Assembly (NCBI GenBank): GCA_037178675.1 | Contig: JAYMGJ010000786.1 | Coordinates: 1-45,276 of the forward strand | Length of the DNA stretch: 45,276 nucleotides | Direction: 5' to 3' | From: Scleroderma bovista | Taxonomy: Eukaryota; Basidiomycota; Agaricomycetes; Boletales; Sclerodermataceae | In this document: in pieces, positions 34,346 to 44,799 of the stretch | Layout of the letters: every line of letters begins with the position of its first letter | Numbering within the stretch: position 1 is the stretch's first letter | Made by a program: the position numbers and the translations under genes | The notes under the pieces: model-generated | The model's database searches: none | Seen by the model: the letters and a program-made list of their open reading frames with translations, nothing else | Told to the model about the DNA's origin: nothing

Positions 34346-35733
34346 ATGCCCATCCGTAGGCAAGAGAGCCGTCCCCAGCCATCCGAAAGGCCTATAGAAG
34401 ACACCCCAGCACAGTCCAGAAATATCCGTCTGCTGTCGGCACCGTTTCGTCTGCGCCCAGCTGATTTTCCCGATTTGCCATTATCGCCCCTGACTCCATC
34501 GCCCCAGTCTCGATCTTCGACAATTGCTGCTGAACAGCCTTTGCCCACCATTCCTAGCACTCGGAGTGGTAAAACTTATACAGAAGCTGCTCCACAGCCG
34601 AGTTGTTATCACAAGCCATCCCAGCCAGCCAATACCTCCCGCCCATCGTGAGCTTCTCTACCCCCATCATCCCCAGTCACCCATACCCAGCCGACGCCAT
34701 CCCTTACAGCCCCCAACACCATTACACCGCTCCCAACTCTAGCTACAGCACCTGTTACTGTGCCCTCAGCCCAGCCCCCACTAAATACTACCCCTATTAC
34801 AAACACAGCCGCTATGTCTAGTACCACCACAGGCTTCTGAGGCATGCCCAGTGCTGGATCTAAAGAGGTGCCATCTTTCTCTGGACGCGCTGGGGATCTC
34901 CTCGATTTTTTCACCCAATTCGAAGATCTGGCCAACTCATGTGGTCTCACCAGTAGAGAACAGTGTCACACAGTCCTCCGATATATTGATTCCACTATGA
35001 AACGGCTCTGGATATCTCTTCCTGAGTACGACACCGCGGATTACAAAGCATTCAAGGCTAGGGTTATCGACGAATACCCTGGCGTGGAGAAGGGCATGCA
35101 ATATACCTACCGTGATCTGGAGCACATTGTCCTTACTCATGCAGATTTAGATATATCTACAGAGACTGAGCTCATGGAGTTCTCGCGACAATTCCGTCCT
35201 GTCGCCACTTGGCTCGTAAAGAACAGCAAGATTTCCGAGCGCAAGCGAGACAAATTGTTCTGGCAGGGCCTTCCAAGGCGCATCCGTCACAACATCTTGC
35301 TTCAGCTACAACTTGAAGACCCCAAGAAGTTTGATCACACGGAACATCCCAATGTTGAAAAGGTTATCAAGGCCAGACGGGTCGTTCTCGCTAATGATAG
35401 GTTTGATGTTGACAAGAACGATCTGGTGACCCTTCGCCTCCACTCAGTTCACGACTCAGTACCTCCGTCTGACATCAAGACTGCCCCTTTGCGCCCTAGC
35501 TACAATGAGGATAAATATTGTTACCCTGGTGACACACGCCAAGAGGTTCAGACGAAGACTGTCCGTTTCGATGAGTCAAAAGCACTCGTTGATGAAGTCG
35601 ACGAACTCAGTTGTCGCATAAGTTGCCTCGACATTCACGATTCAGCCTATGCTGGATGTTATGCCCGCCTCATCTGTCTGTCAACTGCCGCTGCCGAAAT
35701 ATGGCCACTCCCAGCTGGAGCCAGGCCTCACGC
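34346..35733 (+). pseudogene. gypsy-A gag polyprotein, degraded and truncated
   Basis: One reading frame runs from MPIRRQESRPQPSERPIEDT through a Pro/Thr/Ser-rich region into the gag core (PSFSGRAGDLLDFFTQFEDL, LWISLPEYDTADYKAFKARV, ERKRDKLFWQGLPRRIRH). Two in-frame TGA codons, at 34649 and near 34838, interrupt it; both are explained by CGA to TGA. The core resembles gag of Ty3/gypsy elements common in mushrooms. The frame is cut at 35733 by the gypsy-B LTR, and no protease or pol follows. The last 30 codons of the open frame (to 35824) are LTR sequence, not gag. Confidence 0.75.
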
Positions 35734-36010
35734 TGTAGAGACAGTCCTGTCTCTAGGTGTAGAATTGGTAGTACTGATACTGGACTCTTACCTTAGCTAT
35801 GTAGGCTTGTACTTAGCTTACTAAGCAAAAAACATCCTTCTCTTCAGTGTATATCTTTGAGCTCAGTCTTGGAGTGACTGAACCACCCTTCCACTCTCTA
35901 GTTTCCTAGTCTCCTTAGTCCCTGGGAGCCTTGCCAGACCTCCAGAAGTCCCTGGGTTGAATGCACCTCATCTGAGTGAGCAGCCACCCAAACACATTGT
36001 TATCTTTACA
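35734..36010 (+). repeat. gypsy-B 5' LTR (277 bp), inserted in gypsy-A
   Basis: It begins TGTAGAGACAGTCCTGTCTC, whose first bases form a near-perfect inverted repeat (TAGAGACAG/CTGTCTCTA), and ends ATCTTTACA. A near-identical inverted copy lies at 39798-40077. TGGAGCCCACCGCGA follows two bases after the end, as expected for a primer-binding site, so this is a 5' LTR and not a solo. Confidence 0.8.
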
Positions 36011-36255
36011 ACTGGAGCCCACCGCGAGGGGTTTCTGTGTCTTGGCACTCCCTATCCTCTTTCTAGGTCCCTCTTAACCAACTACAGTCACTCCTTTGAA
36101 GTTTCCATCATTTTCCCTTGAGTTTTCAGCATCTTCTCCTCCTCCCCCCCTTGAGTTTGGTGCATATCTCACTCCCCTTTGCGCCAGATCTTTCGCTTTT
36201 CTGGAATCAAGATCTACTCGTCGAGGGCTTTCGAATGGTGCCTGGGTCATCGCGA
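36011..36255 (+). mobile_element. gypsy-B leader, interrupted by the copia element
   Basis: A primer-binding-like TGGAGCCCACCGC starts at 36013, followed by a non-coding C/T-rich leader. The copia insertion occurs after CGCGA at 36251-36255. The pre-insertion sequence resumes at 42696. Confidence 0.55.
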
Positions 36256-36537
36256 TGTTGAAGCAATACCTATGTACATAGAGGAACTGCTACTCCAACT
36301 CACCTGTTTGGGTGGAGTGCACAACCAGAGATGGTAGCGGTAGCTGGTCAAGAGCTGTTATATTATATAAGCGGTGGACACTGTTTATATACAACAAATA
36401 GTGTGACACGTGACTGTGATGTGTGATGTGTAACATCTACTCTAAAGAGGACTATTACTAAGTCTACACTAATATGGGTCGCAGTCTTGTGCACACTTCG
36501 TCGACGGTTTATGCCGGGTGCACGTGCGACTTCAACA
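36256..36537 (-). repeat. copia 3' LTR (282 bp)
   Basis: It is about 40 bp shorter than its partner because of fewer TGTGAC-type repeats. Outside that tract it differs at about ten sites, almost all C/T or G/A at CpG. Confidence 0.93.
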
Positions 36538-36546
36538 CTCCCCCTC
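36538..36546 (-). promoter_or_regulatory. copia polypurine tract
   Basis: On the minus strand GAGGGGGAG lies directly before the 3' LTR, where plus-strand DNA synthesis is primed. Confidence 0.8.
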
Positions 36547-37207
36547 GCTGTGCTGCATGTAGAGCACTTCAGCGAATAAGGCACTAGATGCTGCCAGAGG
36601 GAAACTGTAAGCCTAGTTGAGCTCTGAACTTCACGAATTTCTCGCGGGGTAAGTTCTTGGTGAGCAGATCGGCAGGATTCTCAGCACCATCAATGAAGAA
36701 TAGCTCCACATTACCTTTCGCGACTGACTCGCGGATTCCGTGGTAGCGGATGTCGATGTGCTTGGAGCGAGGCTCCGTTACAGGGTTGGATGCCATGAAT
36801 ATGGACCCCTGATTATCACCGCAGATCGGGATAGCTTTCAGCTTATAGCCGAGCTCACCGAGTAAACTCCGAATCCAGGTAACTTGGCGAGCGCAATCGC
36901 TCAAAGCCATGTATTCAGCCTCAGTGGACGAGTACGCAATAGTCTTCTGCGCACAAGAAGTCCAACTGATCAAGCCATCTGCAAGCTTCAGGTAAAAACC
37001 TGTCTGCGAGAGGCGAGAGATAGGGTCTGATCCCCAATCTGAGTCCGTGCATGCAATGAGGCCAGCACCGGATCCACCATTGTACACTAGGGAATAATTA
37101 GGTGTACCAATCAAGTAGCGACAGATATAGAGCACTTTGGAGAGGTGGTCCTGGGATGGGTTCGCGGCATGGCGCGAGAGATGGGTGACTGCAAAAGCAA
37201 TGTCGGG

Positions 37208-37399
37208 CCTAGTTTAAGGTGGTTGGTAGCTTCTCTGATCCTCACTCAACACAGAACACGACCAATGTGTATTCTTTGAGTATGTAGGATAATAAGAAGT
37301 AAGTCTTATATTACATAACAAGAAGCAATTAAATAGGAAAGGAAGTATTACATAAGTAAACAAATATGGGTGACCCCTAAGGGCACCCTTACACCTAGT
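37208..37399. mobile_element. 180-bp MITE-like insertion in the copia RT
   Basis: The insertion 37214-37393 is flanked by a 6-bp duplication CCTAGT (37208-37213 and 37394-37399). Its ends are TTAAGGTG and, reverse-complemented, TGTAAGGGTG, an imperfect terminal inverted repeat. It splits the RT between LGTR and PDIAFA. It has no coding capacity. A short solo LTR is the alternative, but it does not end in CA. Confidence 0.7.
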
Positions 37400-39797
37400 G
37401 CCTAACATAAGGTACAGAAGGGACCCAATAACCGTCTGGAAACGGGAGCAGAGTTCCGCATCAACAGGCTCTGTATTTTTGGTGGCATAGTAGCCAGCCG
37501 GCAGTGGGGTGCTTGCGGACTTTGCATTAAGCATGCCGCAGCGTTCGATGACCTTTTGGAGGTACGCGCATTGATCCAGGTGGATAGCGCGACCCTTGCA
37601 AGTGATTCGCATTTGGAGGAACTCCTTAGGTTCTCCAAGGTCTCTGCACTCCCATTTGTGCATGAACTGCGCTTTGATGGCATCAACAACAGCCTTGTTA
37701 GGGCTGCAGAATAAAGTGTTGTCAACGTAGATAATCCCGATGACAATGTTGGTGCCTTTCTTCTTGTAGAAGAAAATGCCTGCTTCAGATTTAAGGCGCT
37801 CAAACCCGAGTTCCTTGAGAGACTCATCGAGTGTACACCACCAAGCTAGGCTGGCCTGTTTGAGGCCATAGAGGGCACGCCAGAGGCGGAGCACTTTGCG
37901 CTCTTGCCTGGGAACCACAAACCCTTCAGGTTGTTCCATGTAGATCTCTTCGTCGAGCTTGCCATACAAGTAGGCGCTCCGAACGTTGAGTCCAGTAATG
38001 TACCAGTTTTCAAGTGCAGCAAGTGCAAGCATGAGGTGCACTGTTTCAAAGCGCACGACTAGTGAGAAGACCTGGTCGAAATCTAATCCCTCGACCTGGG
38101 AGAAGCCTTTCGCTACTAAGCGGGCTTTCTTGCGGCCATCCAACTTCACATTGAAGACCCATCAATTTTTAATGACCTTCCGGTCTCGGGGACGGTCAAC
38201 TAGCTCAAAGACCTTGCACTTTCACAGCACGTCGAGCTCTTCTTGGCAAGCAAATCGCCAGAGTTTCTGCTCAGCTTGGGGTAAGCGAGCAATGTCCTTA
38301 TAGGACCAGTTGCGGACACTCTCGTATTGAGGGTCGCGGGTTTCGAGGGCTTTGCCCATCAGGTATCGGACTAGGTTTGCTCCCCCTTCCTCACACATCT
38401 TTTGCACATCTTCCTCACTGGGCGTTGCAGAGGTGTCGGGGAAACCACCAGGAACATGGTCTGGTGTGTCCGGTTGTGGGGGCCTAGGGGCCTCACCCAC
38501 TGTTTCTCGCCATCGAGAGGCACTTTCGATATCCCGGAGTTGCTCAATGGGATGTCGCCGCTCACCATACACGTTACCAGGGCGCAATGGCGCTCTACGT
38601 TCACGTTGGGGGCGGGCAGGTATATTAACTGCAGGAGGTCACGGCGCATTCTGGCAGCGTTCAGCTCGGCCAGGGCGCTGCGGTGCCGGAGGTGGCGGAT
38701 TTCTTGCCGGTGAAGGTGTTCTCAGTGCTGGTGGAGGCACTGGAGATGGCGTACGGGGAGGATTTATTTGATTAGGCTCTTCCTCAGGAGCCTCAGGTTC
38801 CTTGCGCTTTGGATCGTCATCCTGTGCTTGGGGATGTGGGTAGCCATGGTCGTGTTCCACATCGTCATCACTGTCGGTATCATCAGGGGGATTCCCTGGT
38901 CGATCAGTGGCTGGTTTCGGATTTGCCCTTCCGAAAGGGTTCTCGAGAGGTTCGCGCCTGTTTTTGGGGCAGCAAGGGAAGTGACGCTCGTCAAAGACAG
39001 CGTGAGCAGCGGTAAACACTGCGTTGGTGGAGTGCATGAACAAAAAGTTGCGCTCATTGCCAGGGGCAACACCGACATAAGTCATTAGCTCCGACTTGGG
39101 AGCCATCTTATTTGCTCGAGCCGAGGCTGGGAGGTAGACAAAGGCTCCACAGCCAAATACACGGAGGTGATCGATGTTAGGCATCTCCCCCTTAAGCATT
39201 TCATGGGGGGTGCGCCATCGCAGGTGAGCTACCGGAGTACGGTTGTAAAGGTGAGTTGCGTGAGCGAATGCAAATTCCCACCAGGAGTCAGAAATGCAGG
39301 CTTGATGCCACATAGACTCAGCTTTGTCCATGAGAGTGCGCCCTAAACGCTCGGCGCGGCCATTCTGCATGGGGGTTCTTGGAGCACTTTGATATATTTT
39401 TATTCCTTTTTCAAGGAGTGCTCGATCAAACAGATTGGATTTATATTCTCCGCCGGCATCGGACATCCATCCAACGACGTGCGTATCATGTTGGACTCAC
39501 ACCATTTCGAGGAAATCTTTGGCAGCTGTAATCGCTGCAGCTTTGGAGCGAAGAGGCATAGTCCAGGCGTGAGAAGTATAGTTGTCGTAGAAGGTAATAA
39601 CATATTTAAACTTCCAGTATGACGTAACCGGGAAGGATTTGAGGTCAGAGTGCACCAGCTCGAAGGGCTTGGAAGCACGTCTTTCGTTCTCTGGGAAAGC
39701 TCGATTGGGCATCTTGCCAAGAGCACATCCAGGGCAAACACAGTCCTCAGTTGGAAAGTGAATCTCCGGGAAGCACTGCGTATGCTTTTGCACGCGT

Positions 39798-40077
39798 TGA
39801 AAAGATAACAATGTGTTTGGGTGGCTGCTCCCTCAGATGAGGTGCATTTGACCCAGGGACTTCTGGAGGTCTGGCAAGGCTCCCAAGGACTAAGGAGACT
39901 AAGAAACTAGAGAGTGAAAGGGTGGTTCAGTCACTCCAAGACTGAGCTCAAAGATATACACTGAAGAGAAGGATCTTTTTTTTGCTTAGTAAGCTAAGTA
40001 CAAGCCTACATAGCTAAGGTAAGAGTCCAGTATCAGTACTACCAATCTACACACCCAGAGACAGGACTGTCTCTACA
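39798..40077 (-). repeat. solo LTR of gypsy-B inside the copia GAG-pre-integrase region
   Basis: This 280-bp copy, inverted relative to the one at 35734-36010, starts TGTAGAGACAG and ends ATCTTTTCA on the minus strand. The flanks are GCGT on the left and GCAT on the right, a 4-bp duplication differing by one CpG-type transition. Removing it with one flank joins KEVLR to RVQKH in frame. Confidence 0.88.
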
Positions 40078-42356
40078 GCATCGGAGTACTTCCTTTGAGG
40101 GGTGCCCGAATCTCTGGTGCATAATGTCGTAATCGACTTTGCTCACGGAGGCAATATAGTTAGATCTAATTATCGGGATAGATCTAATCCCAAAAATGAC
40201 GTTGTGATCGTCTTCTGGGTCTGGCCCAAACCATAGGCGTTCAGCTTTATGGATGAGGCTAATGCCTCGCTTATCGCCAGTGACTTTGTAATTACGCTGG
40301 AGCATTTCGCCCATAGAAATAAGGCGTGCAGTAGCGCCTGGCATATGGAGCACTTGGGTGAGTGTAATAACTTTCTCATCCCCTGAGTTGTGGTCTAGGC
40401 ACCGGAGTAATACCGTGCCAATGCCAGCAATCAGTGCTACACCATTAGCTGTTTTGGCGTAGTGTGCTCGCTTTAGTGCATTGTAGGAGGCGAAATCGCC
40501 TATGTCACTGGTAAAGTGGCGTGATGCGCCAGAGTCTAGTAGCCAGAAGGCACCAGAAAGTTCACTATCATCAACCATTTTTCCCTTACAGCCAGCACAG
40601 TGCGCATTATTCGAACACGAACAAATATATGCATTACTCGAGGAGACACGACATGACAAATTGTAGTTACTACTCACTATATACAGTGACGGTGTAAAGC
40701 GCACATGTAAAGGGAGCGTGTCAGTGTCGGTCAGCATGCGTGCAGAAGATACTTGCCTGAAGAGGCTGGCCTCCGCGCCCATTGCCATCGACGTCACGTT
40801 GTAGCGGTCGAGGACCATCGCGTCGATTTCGTCGAACTCGTCGTCGGCGAAGGGCTCGTGGGCGAATGGTTCATCATCCACAAGGGAGATGGCATCCTCC
40901 TCATACATTGTGATGCGCTCCTCGAGACGAGGGCACTTCAATGAGGAGGGACCGGCCTCGGGCTGGTCCAGGTTCGCACTTGCCATCAACACAACTTGGT
41001 CGAGGGTGCGGATGGTCTGGCAGGAGGGCTCTACCCCCAGGCAGTGTGCCAAATCAAAAGCCTTGATAGTATTTTTGAAAGCGGGGGGGCCATAGTGGGC
41101 AGCACCGAGAGTGTGAGCCAGGGCGTGAGGGTTGATGGTGGGCTCTGGTCCATCATAGTGGACGTATGTGGCGAAGGCAGCTTGTTGGGCATTCTCGCGG
41201 CGAGCGCGAGCCTTCTTGCCGCCACGTCGAGTGCGGCCTCCCTGTCCTTGGGCAGGAGCATTTCCGCTCATACCGCCGTTGGACCCGCCTTGCTGCTGCT
41301 GCTGCCTCTGGGGCTGCTGCTGCTGCTGGGCGAACTTGGGGTCAGCTGGCTTGCGCTTCACAGCGCTAAGCTTGTTGGCCTGTGGGCCCTTACCACCGGC
41401 GCATGAAGAGGCGCCTTTCTGCTCGAAGGAGAGAGTAGCGGCCTTGACGATCCTGTCGGGCTTGAGGTTTTTGATCTCGTCCAGCGATGTTTGGCTAAGA
41501 ATCTGAGCTACGACCTCCATAGTAGGAGGGACCTTGCACAGAATGATCATAGCCTGCATGGGGGCAGGGAATTCAAAGCCAGCGTCCTTGAGATACGCAA
41601 AATGGCTAAGCACTTTGGTGATTGCCGGAGCGGGATGAGAGCCAGCGGGGATAGTAGTTGCCAGGAGCTTGCTGAGCTCAGCGTAGGCAGAGCCGATACT
41701 GGGGGCGCCGAAGTTCTTCTTGAGATGGTCCCAGACGTCCTTAACGTTGTCGAGGTTCGAGACCGCAACCTGGATCAAGGGGGCGAGGCACAAGGTGATG
41801 TTACCAAGCACTCTTTCAGTGTTGTCGTCCCACTCTTTTCGGTCATCATGACCGGCAATGGGTTGCGTCATTGAGTAAACGTACCATTGGCCTTGTGCCC
41901 AAAGGTAGGCCTGCATAGAGGTGTGCCACTGCTGCCAGTTGGAGCCAGTGAACACAGGGACCATCTTGTCGAGAGCGCTAGACATGGTGATATTCTGTTG
42001 GGAGTCAACGGAGTCAGCAAATGAATGCAACAACGGACAAGCAAGAAAAGAAGAAACACCTGAGTGCTAGTGAAAGCACTTCTGTCAACAGCTAACTCAT
42101 GACTAGGTCATGCCAGCGCAAGTCGTTGACGATGTTCGCCATGGTTGGCGCAAGTCATCGACGAACTTCGCCTGGGGCAATACAGGTGCTCAACTAGGAG
42201 CTCACTGTCTGGCGCAAGTTGTCGACCAACTTCGCCTTGTGGCTGTGCAGGGGCTCAGCTAGGAGCTCACTGTGGTCCATAGCGTCAAGCTAGTTAAAGC
42301 GACGCTCAGGGAGCTGGAGCACTGTCTGGTGCATTACTGCACACAGTGCGCTCACA

Positions 42357-42368
42357 GGGCTCATAACC
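42357..42368 (-). promoter_or_regulatory. copia primer-binding site, matches the initiator tRNA-Met anticodon loop
   Basis: The 12 bases directly beside the 5' LTR read GGGCTCATAACC on the plus strand, identical to the anticodon stem-loop of eukaryotic initiator tRNA-Met. The element's RNA would carry the complement, so it would pair with a tRNA cut in its anticodon loop and not with a tRNA 3' end. Confidence 0.75.
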
Positions 42369-42690
42369 TGTTGAAGCAATACCTATGTACGTAGAGGAAC
42401 TGCTACTCCAACTCACCTGTTTGGGTGGAGTGCACAACCAGAGATGGTAGCAGTAGCTGGTCAAGAGCTGTTATATTATATAAGTGGTGGACGCTGTTTA
42501 TATACAACAAATAGTGTGACGTGTGATGTGTGACTGTGACATGTGATGTGTGACAGTGACATGTGACATGTGACAGTGACGTGTAACATCTACTCTAAAG
42601 AGGACTATTACTAAGTCTACACTAATATGGGTCACAGTCTTGTGCACACTTCGTCAACGGTTTACACCGGGTGCATGTGTGACTTCAACA
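42369..42690 (-). repeat. copia 5' LTR (322 bp) with an expanded TGTGAC tract
   Basis: It matches the 36256-36537 LTR except for a longer run of TGTGAC/TGTGAT-like units at about 42517-42590 and scattered CpG transitions. Confidence 0.93.
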
Positions 42691-43480
42691 CGCGATTGGG
42701 TCAGCGGTTGCGGAGATATTCGCATTTTCGCATTTGGGTGGAGTTTGGGACTGATAGGTCGATATCTCGGGATCTAAGGCTCGTCCTGCTTCGTCCTTTC
42801 GTGTCCTAACCCCTCTGTACTATGGCAACACCATCCTATCACGCCGCATCCATCCGTCCAGCCGTTCCCTCGCTATGCTGCGCTTCTCCTCCTCCCCCCC
42901 TCTTTCTGAGATTCGTCCATTCTGCCTCTGTTTCTCGACCGGCCCTTTCGTCCTTTTAGTCTCTAGTTCTCTCAATCTCGTCGATTTCGTATACATTTTT
43001 ACATCGCGCGTTTCCCTTGCCGTTCCGGAGATATTCGCATTTTGGAGTCCAGAGAGGAGGGAGAATGATCCGCATCTATGTCGACGGTTTCTGCGCTGGT
43101 CCCTTATCGCTTCTAGGGCCAAGTACTACTCGATGAGGGCTTTCTAACGCCACCTTGATCGCCCCAATCGGACCCCATGCACCTACTTAGGCCGTCTTAC
43201 ACGGCCACCCGAAGGTGAAAATCGGCCGAGTGTCACGGACCAGCGGATGGTAGCCCAGGAATAATTTGTTATCGATTGCCACGGATGGGCTACCTACTTA
43301 GATATTATCACAATGTAATATGGGTGGGCTAGATTGTCAATTAAGGGGAGGGTGAATGGTCAAATTAAATATTGTCATGGAAATTAATGGGAGCACATAA
43401 TTTGTGCTCACTATATCATTCGGGTGGGCCCAGGCCTGCCTTTCATTCATTTCATTGGACAAGCCCATATTGTATTATCA
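42691..43480. other. right flank of the copia element, mostly non-coding
   Basis: It begins with the target duplication CGCGA, followed by sequence continuing the interrupted gypsy-B leader or an older host sequence. TCTCCTCCTCCCCCCC and CTACTCG..GAGGGCTTTC occur both here (about 42885 and 43126) and left of the element (about 36137 and 36210), showing the two flanks are related. No gene was found. Confidence 0.45.
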
Positions 43481-44420
43481 TGTAGGTGTATAGGTGAGCT
43501 AAACTAAATCAGAGTAGCAGGGGGCACCAATACACAAATGGCACCGTGGTAATTACCCCGGGATTATTGTCAATAATCAGGGGTGTTCCTACCGCGGGTA
43601 AAGTGTCACTACCATGGGGTGGTAATCACTACCGCGGTTAATAATCACTAGGTTGGTAATCACTATGAGGGGTTGGTCATCACTACCGCGGGTTGGTAAT
43701 CACTACCGCTGGTTAATAATCACTACGTTGGTAATCACTGAGGGGTTGGTCATCACTACCGCGGGGTATGGGTCACTACCGCGGGTTAATAATCACTAGG
43801 TTGGTAATCACTATGAGGGGTTGGTCATCACATCCACGGGGTATGGGTCACTACCGCGGGTTGGTAATCACTACCGCGGGTTAATAATCACTAGGTTGGT
43901 AATCACTACGAGGGGTTGGTCATCACTACCGCAGCTTGCTCGTTACTACCGCGGGTTGGTTGTCACTACCCTTGGTATGTGTAATGATTGCAGGCAGGTA
44001 TAATTCCATATTGTGTGATAATGTAAACCACATGCACCTCCTTAGGCTGATGCATACAACCACACCAGAATAAAAATCGGCTAATCAGTACAACACAGAA
44101 CAGGACTATGCTAGAACCATGGTCAGTTATAATAATGGCGCAGTAGGTATGACCCATGATTTTATAATATAGGTATATAGGTGAGCATGTTCAAATCAGT
44201 CCAACACAAGGGACACCACTATGCTAATGGCACCGTGGTAATAGCTATTTCAAATAAGCAGTCACTACCGTGGGTGAAGTGTGACTACCATGGGGGGTGT
44301 AATAACTACAATAGGTAAGGGGAACTGCTGCGGGGATGTAATTACAATAGGTAATGGAAACTGCCGTGGGATTAATTCAACTACCGGGGGTTAGGTTTAG
44401 GGACCACTAGCGTATGAAAC
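43170..44420. repeat. diverged direct repeat enclosing the minisatellite
   Basis: CATGCACCT-CTTAGGC and AAAATCGGC occur near 43177 and again near 44033. TATAGGTGAGC and ATGGCACCGTGGTAAT occur near 43490-43555 and again near 44174-44243. This indicates a repeat unit of 0.7-0.85 kb whose inner array differs in length between copies. Confidence 0.65.
43530..43985. repeat. composite minisatellite array
   Basis: About 20-22 bp sub-units of the form ACTACCGCGGGTTGGTAATC are arranged in a longer unit of roughly 75-110 bp (CCGCGGGTTAATAATCACTA, then GGTTGGTAATCACTATGAGG, then GGTTGGTCATC). The longer unit recurs about four times with small differences. It is rich in CCGCGG sites and not coding. Confidence 0.85.
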
Positions 44421-44799
44421 AGGATGGAACCAATGTTTGGAAAGAGGACATGCTGCAGCATACATATAGGTGACTTATTGGTATTTGATGTCAGTAACAC
44501 ACCTATTACTGTGGGAACAAAAATACGTAGTGACTGCAGGTATATTAAATGATGACTGGTATATAGGTTTATCCTATATAAAGGAAGTATTAAATAAAAA
44601 CTAACACTAGGGTTGTTGGATCGCTCTGTGCATGGTAATTATTCAAGGACTATGAATGGTGACATAGTATCAAGTGGAAAAGTATTAACCGCGGCAACAT
44701 TTCCACCGGAACAAAAGTATCAACCGCAGTGACCACCATGGGAGGCATATATTAACATGAAATGGAAAATATAATTTGATTGCATTATTGGGGTCATAG
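44421..44799. other. AT-rich non-coding stretch between repeat arrays
   Basis: I see no open frame of note and no clear motif. Short fragments such as ACCGC and TATTAA recur, probably weak relatives of the flanking arrays. Confidence 0.35.

Larger units (their letters stand above)
36584..41985 (-). pseudogene. copia gag-pol polyprotein, broken
   Basis: The start is MSSALDKMVPVFTGSNWQQW (41985). Order: gag (about 41985-40650, with a Gln-rich stretch), protease (LLDSGASRHFTSD, about 40530), GAG-pre-integrase (HQRFGHPSKEVL), integrase (LVHSDLKSF, MSDAGGEYKS, NGRAERLGR), RT (LVAKGFSQVEGLDFDQVFS, IYVDNTLF) and RNase H (ACTDSDWGSD, YSSTEAEYMALSD). Subtracting the solo LTR plus 4 bp and the 180-bp insertion plus 6 bp leaves 4932 nt, exactly 1644 codons, so there is no net frameshift. 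In-frame TGA codons lie at 38162-38164, 38222-38224, 38639-38641 and 39497-39499; each fits a former CGA Arg codon. The RT active site reads YVDN instead of YVDD. A classical CCHC knuckle was not seen; a Cys cluster (CSCSNNAHCAGC) lies before the protease. Confidence 0.92.
36256..42690 (-). mobile_element. complete but inactivated Ty1/copia LTR retrotransposon
   Basis: LTRs at 36256-36537 and 42369-42690 both start TGTTGAAG and end CTTCAACA, so their ends are inverted repeats. The element is flanked by a perfect 5-bp duplication, CGCGA at 36251-36255 and 42691-42695. Gene order on the minus strand is gag, protease, integrase, RT, RNase H, which is the Pseudoviridae (copia) order. It carries two younger insertions (37214-37393 and 39798-40077). 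Confidence 0.95.

Noticed and set aside
35734..40077. The two inverted gypsy-B LTR copies as ends of one large transposon
   Set aside because: They lie inside two different elements, each with its own junctions, and the right copy interrupts copia codons exactly; they are separate insertions.
39389..41874. Several plus-strand frames across the copia element
   Set aside because: They are antisense shadows of gag-pol, which has clear protease, integrase and RT motifs on the minus strand.
43621..43960. Regularly spaced repeats as a CRISPR array
   Set aside because: The units are tandem and diverged, there are no unique spacers, and the context is fungal.
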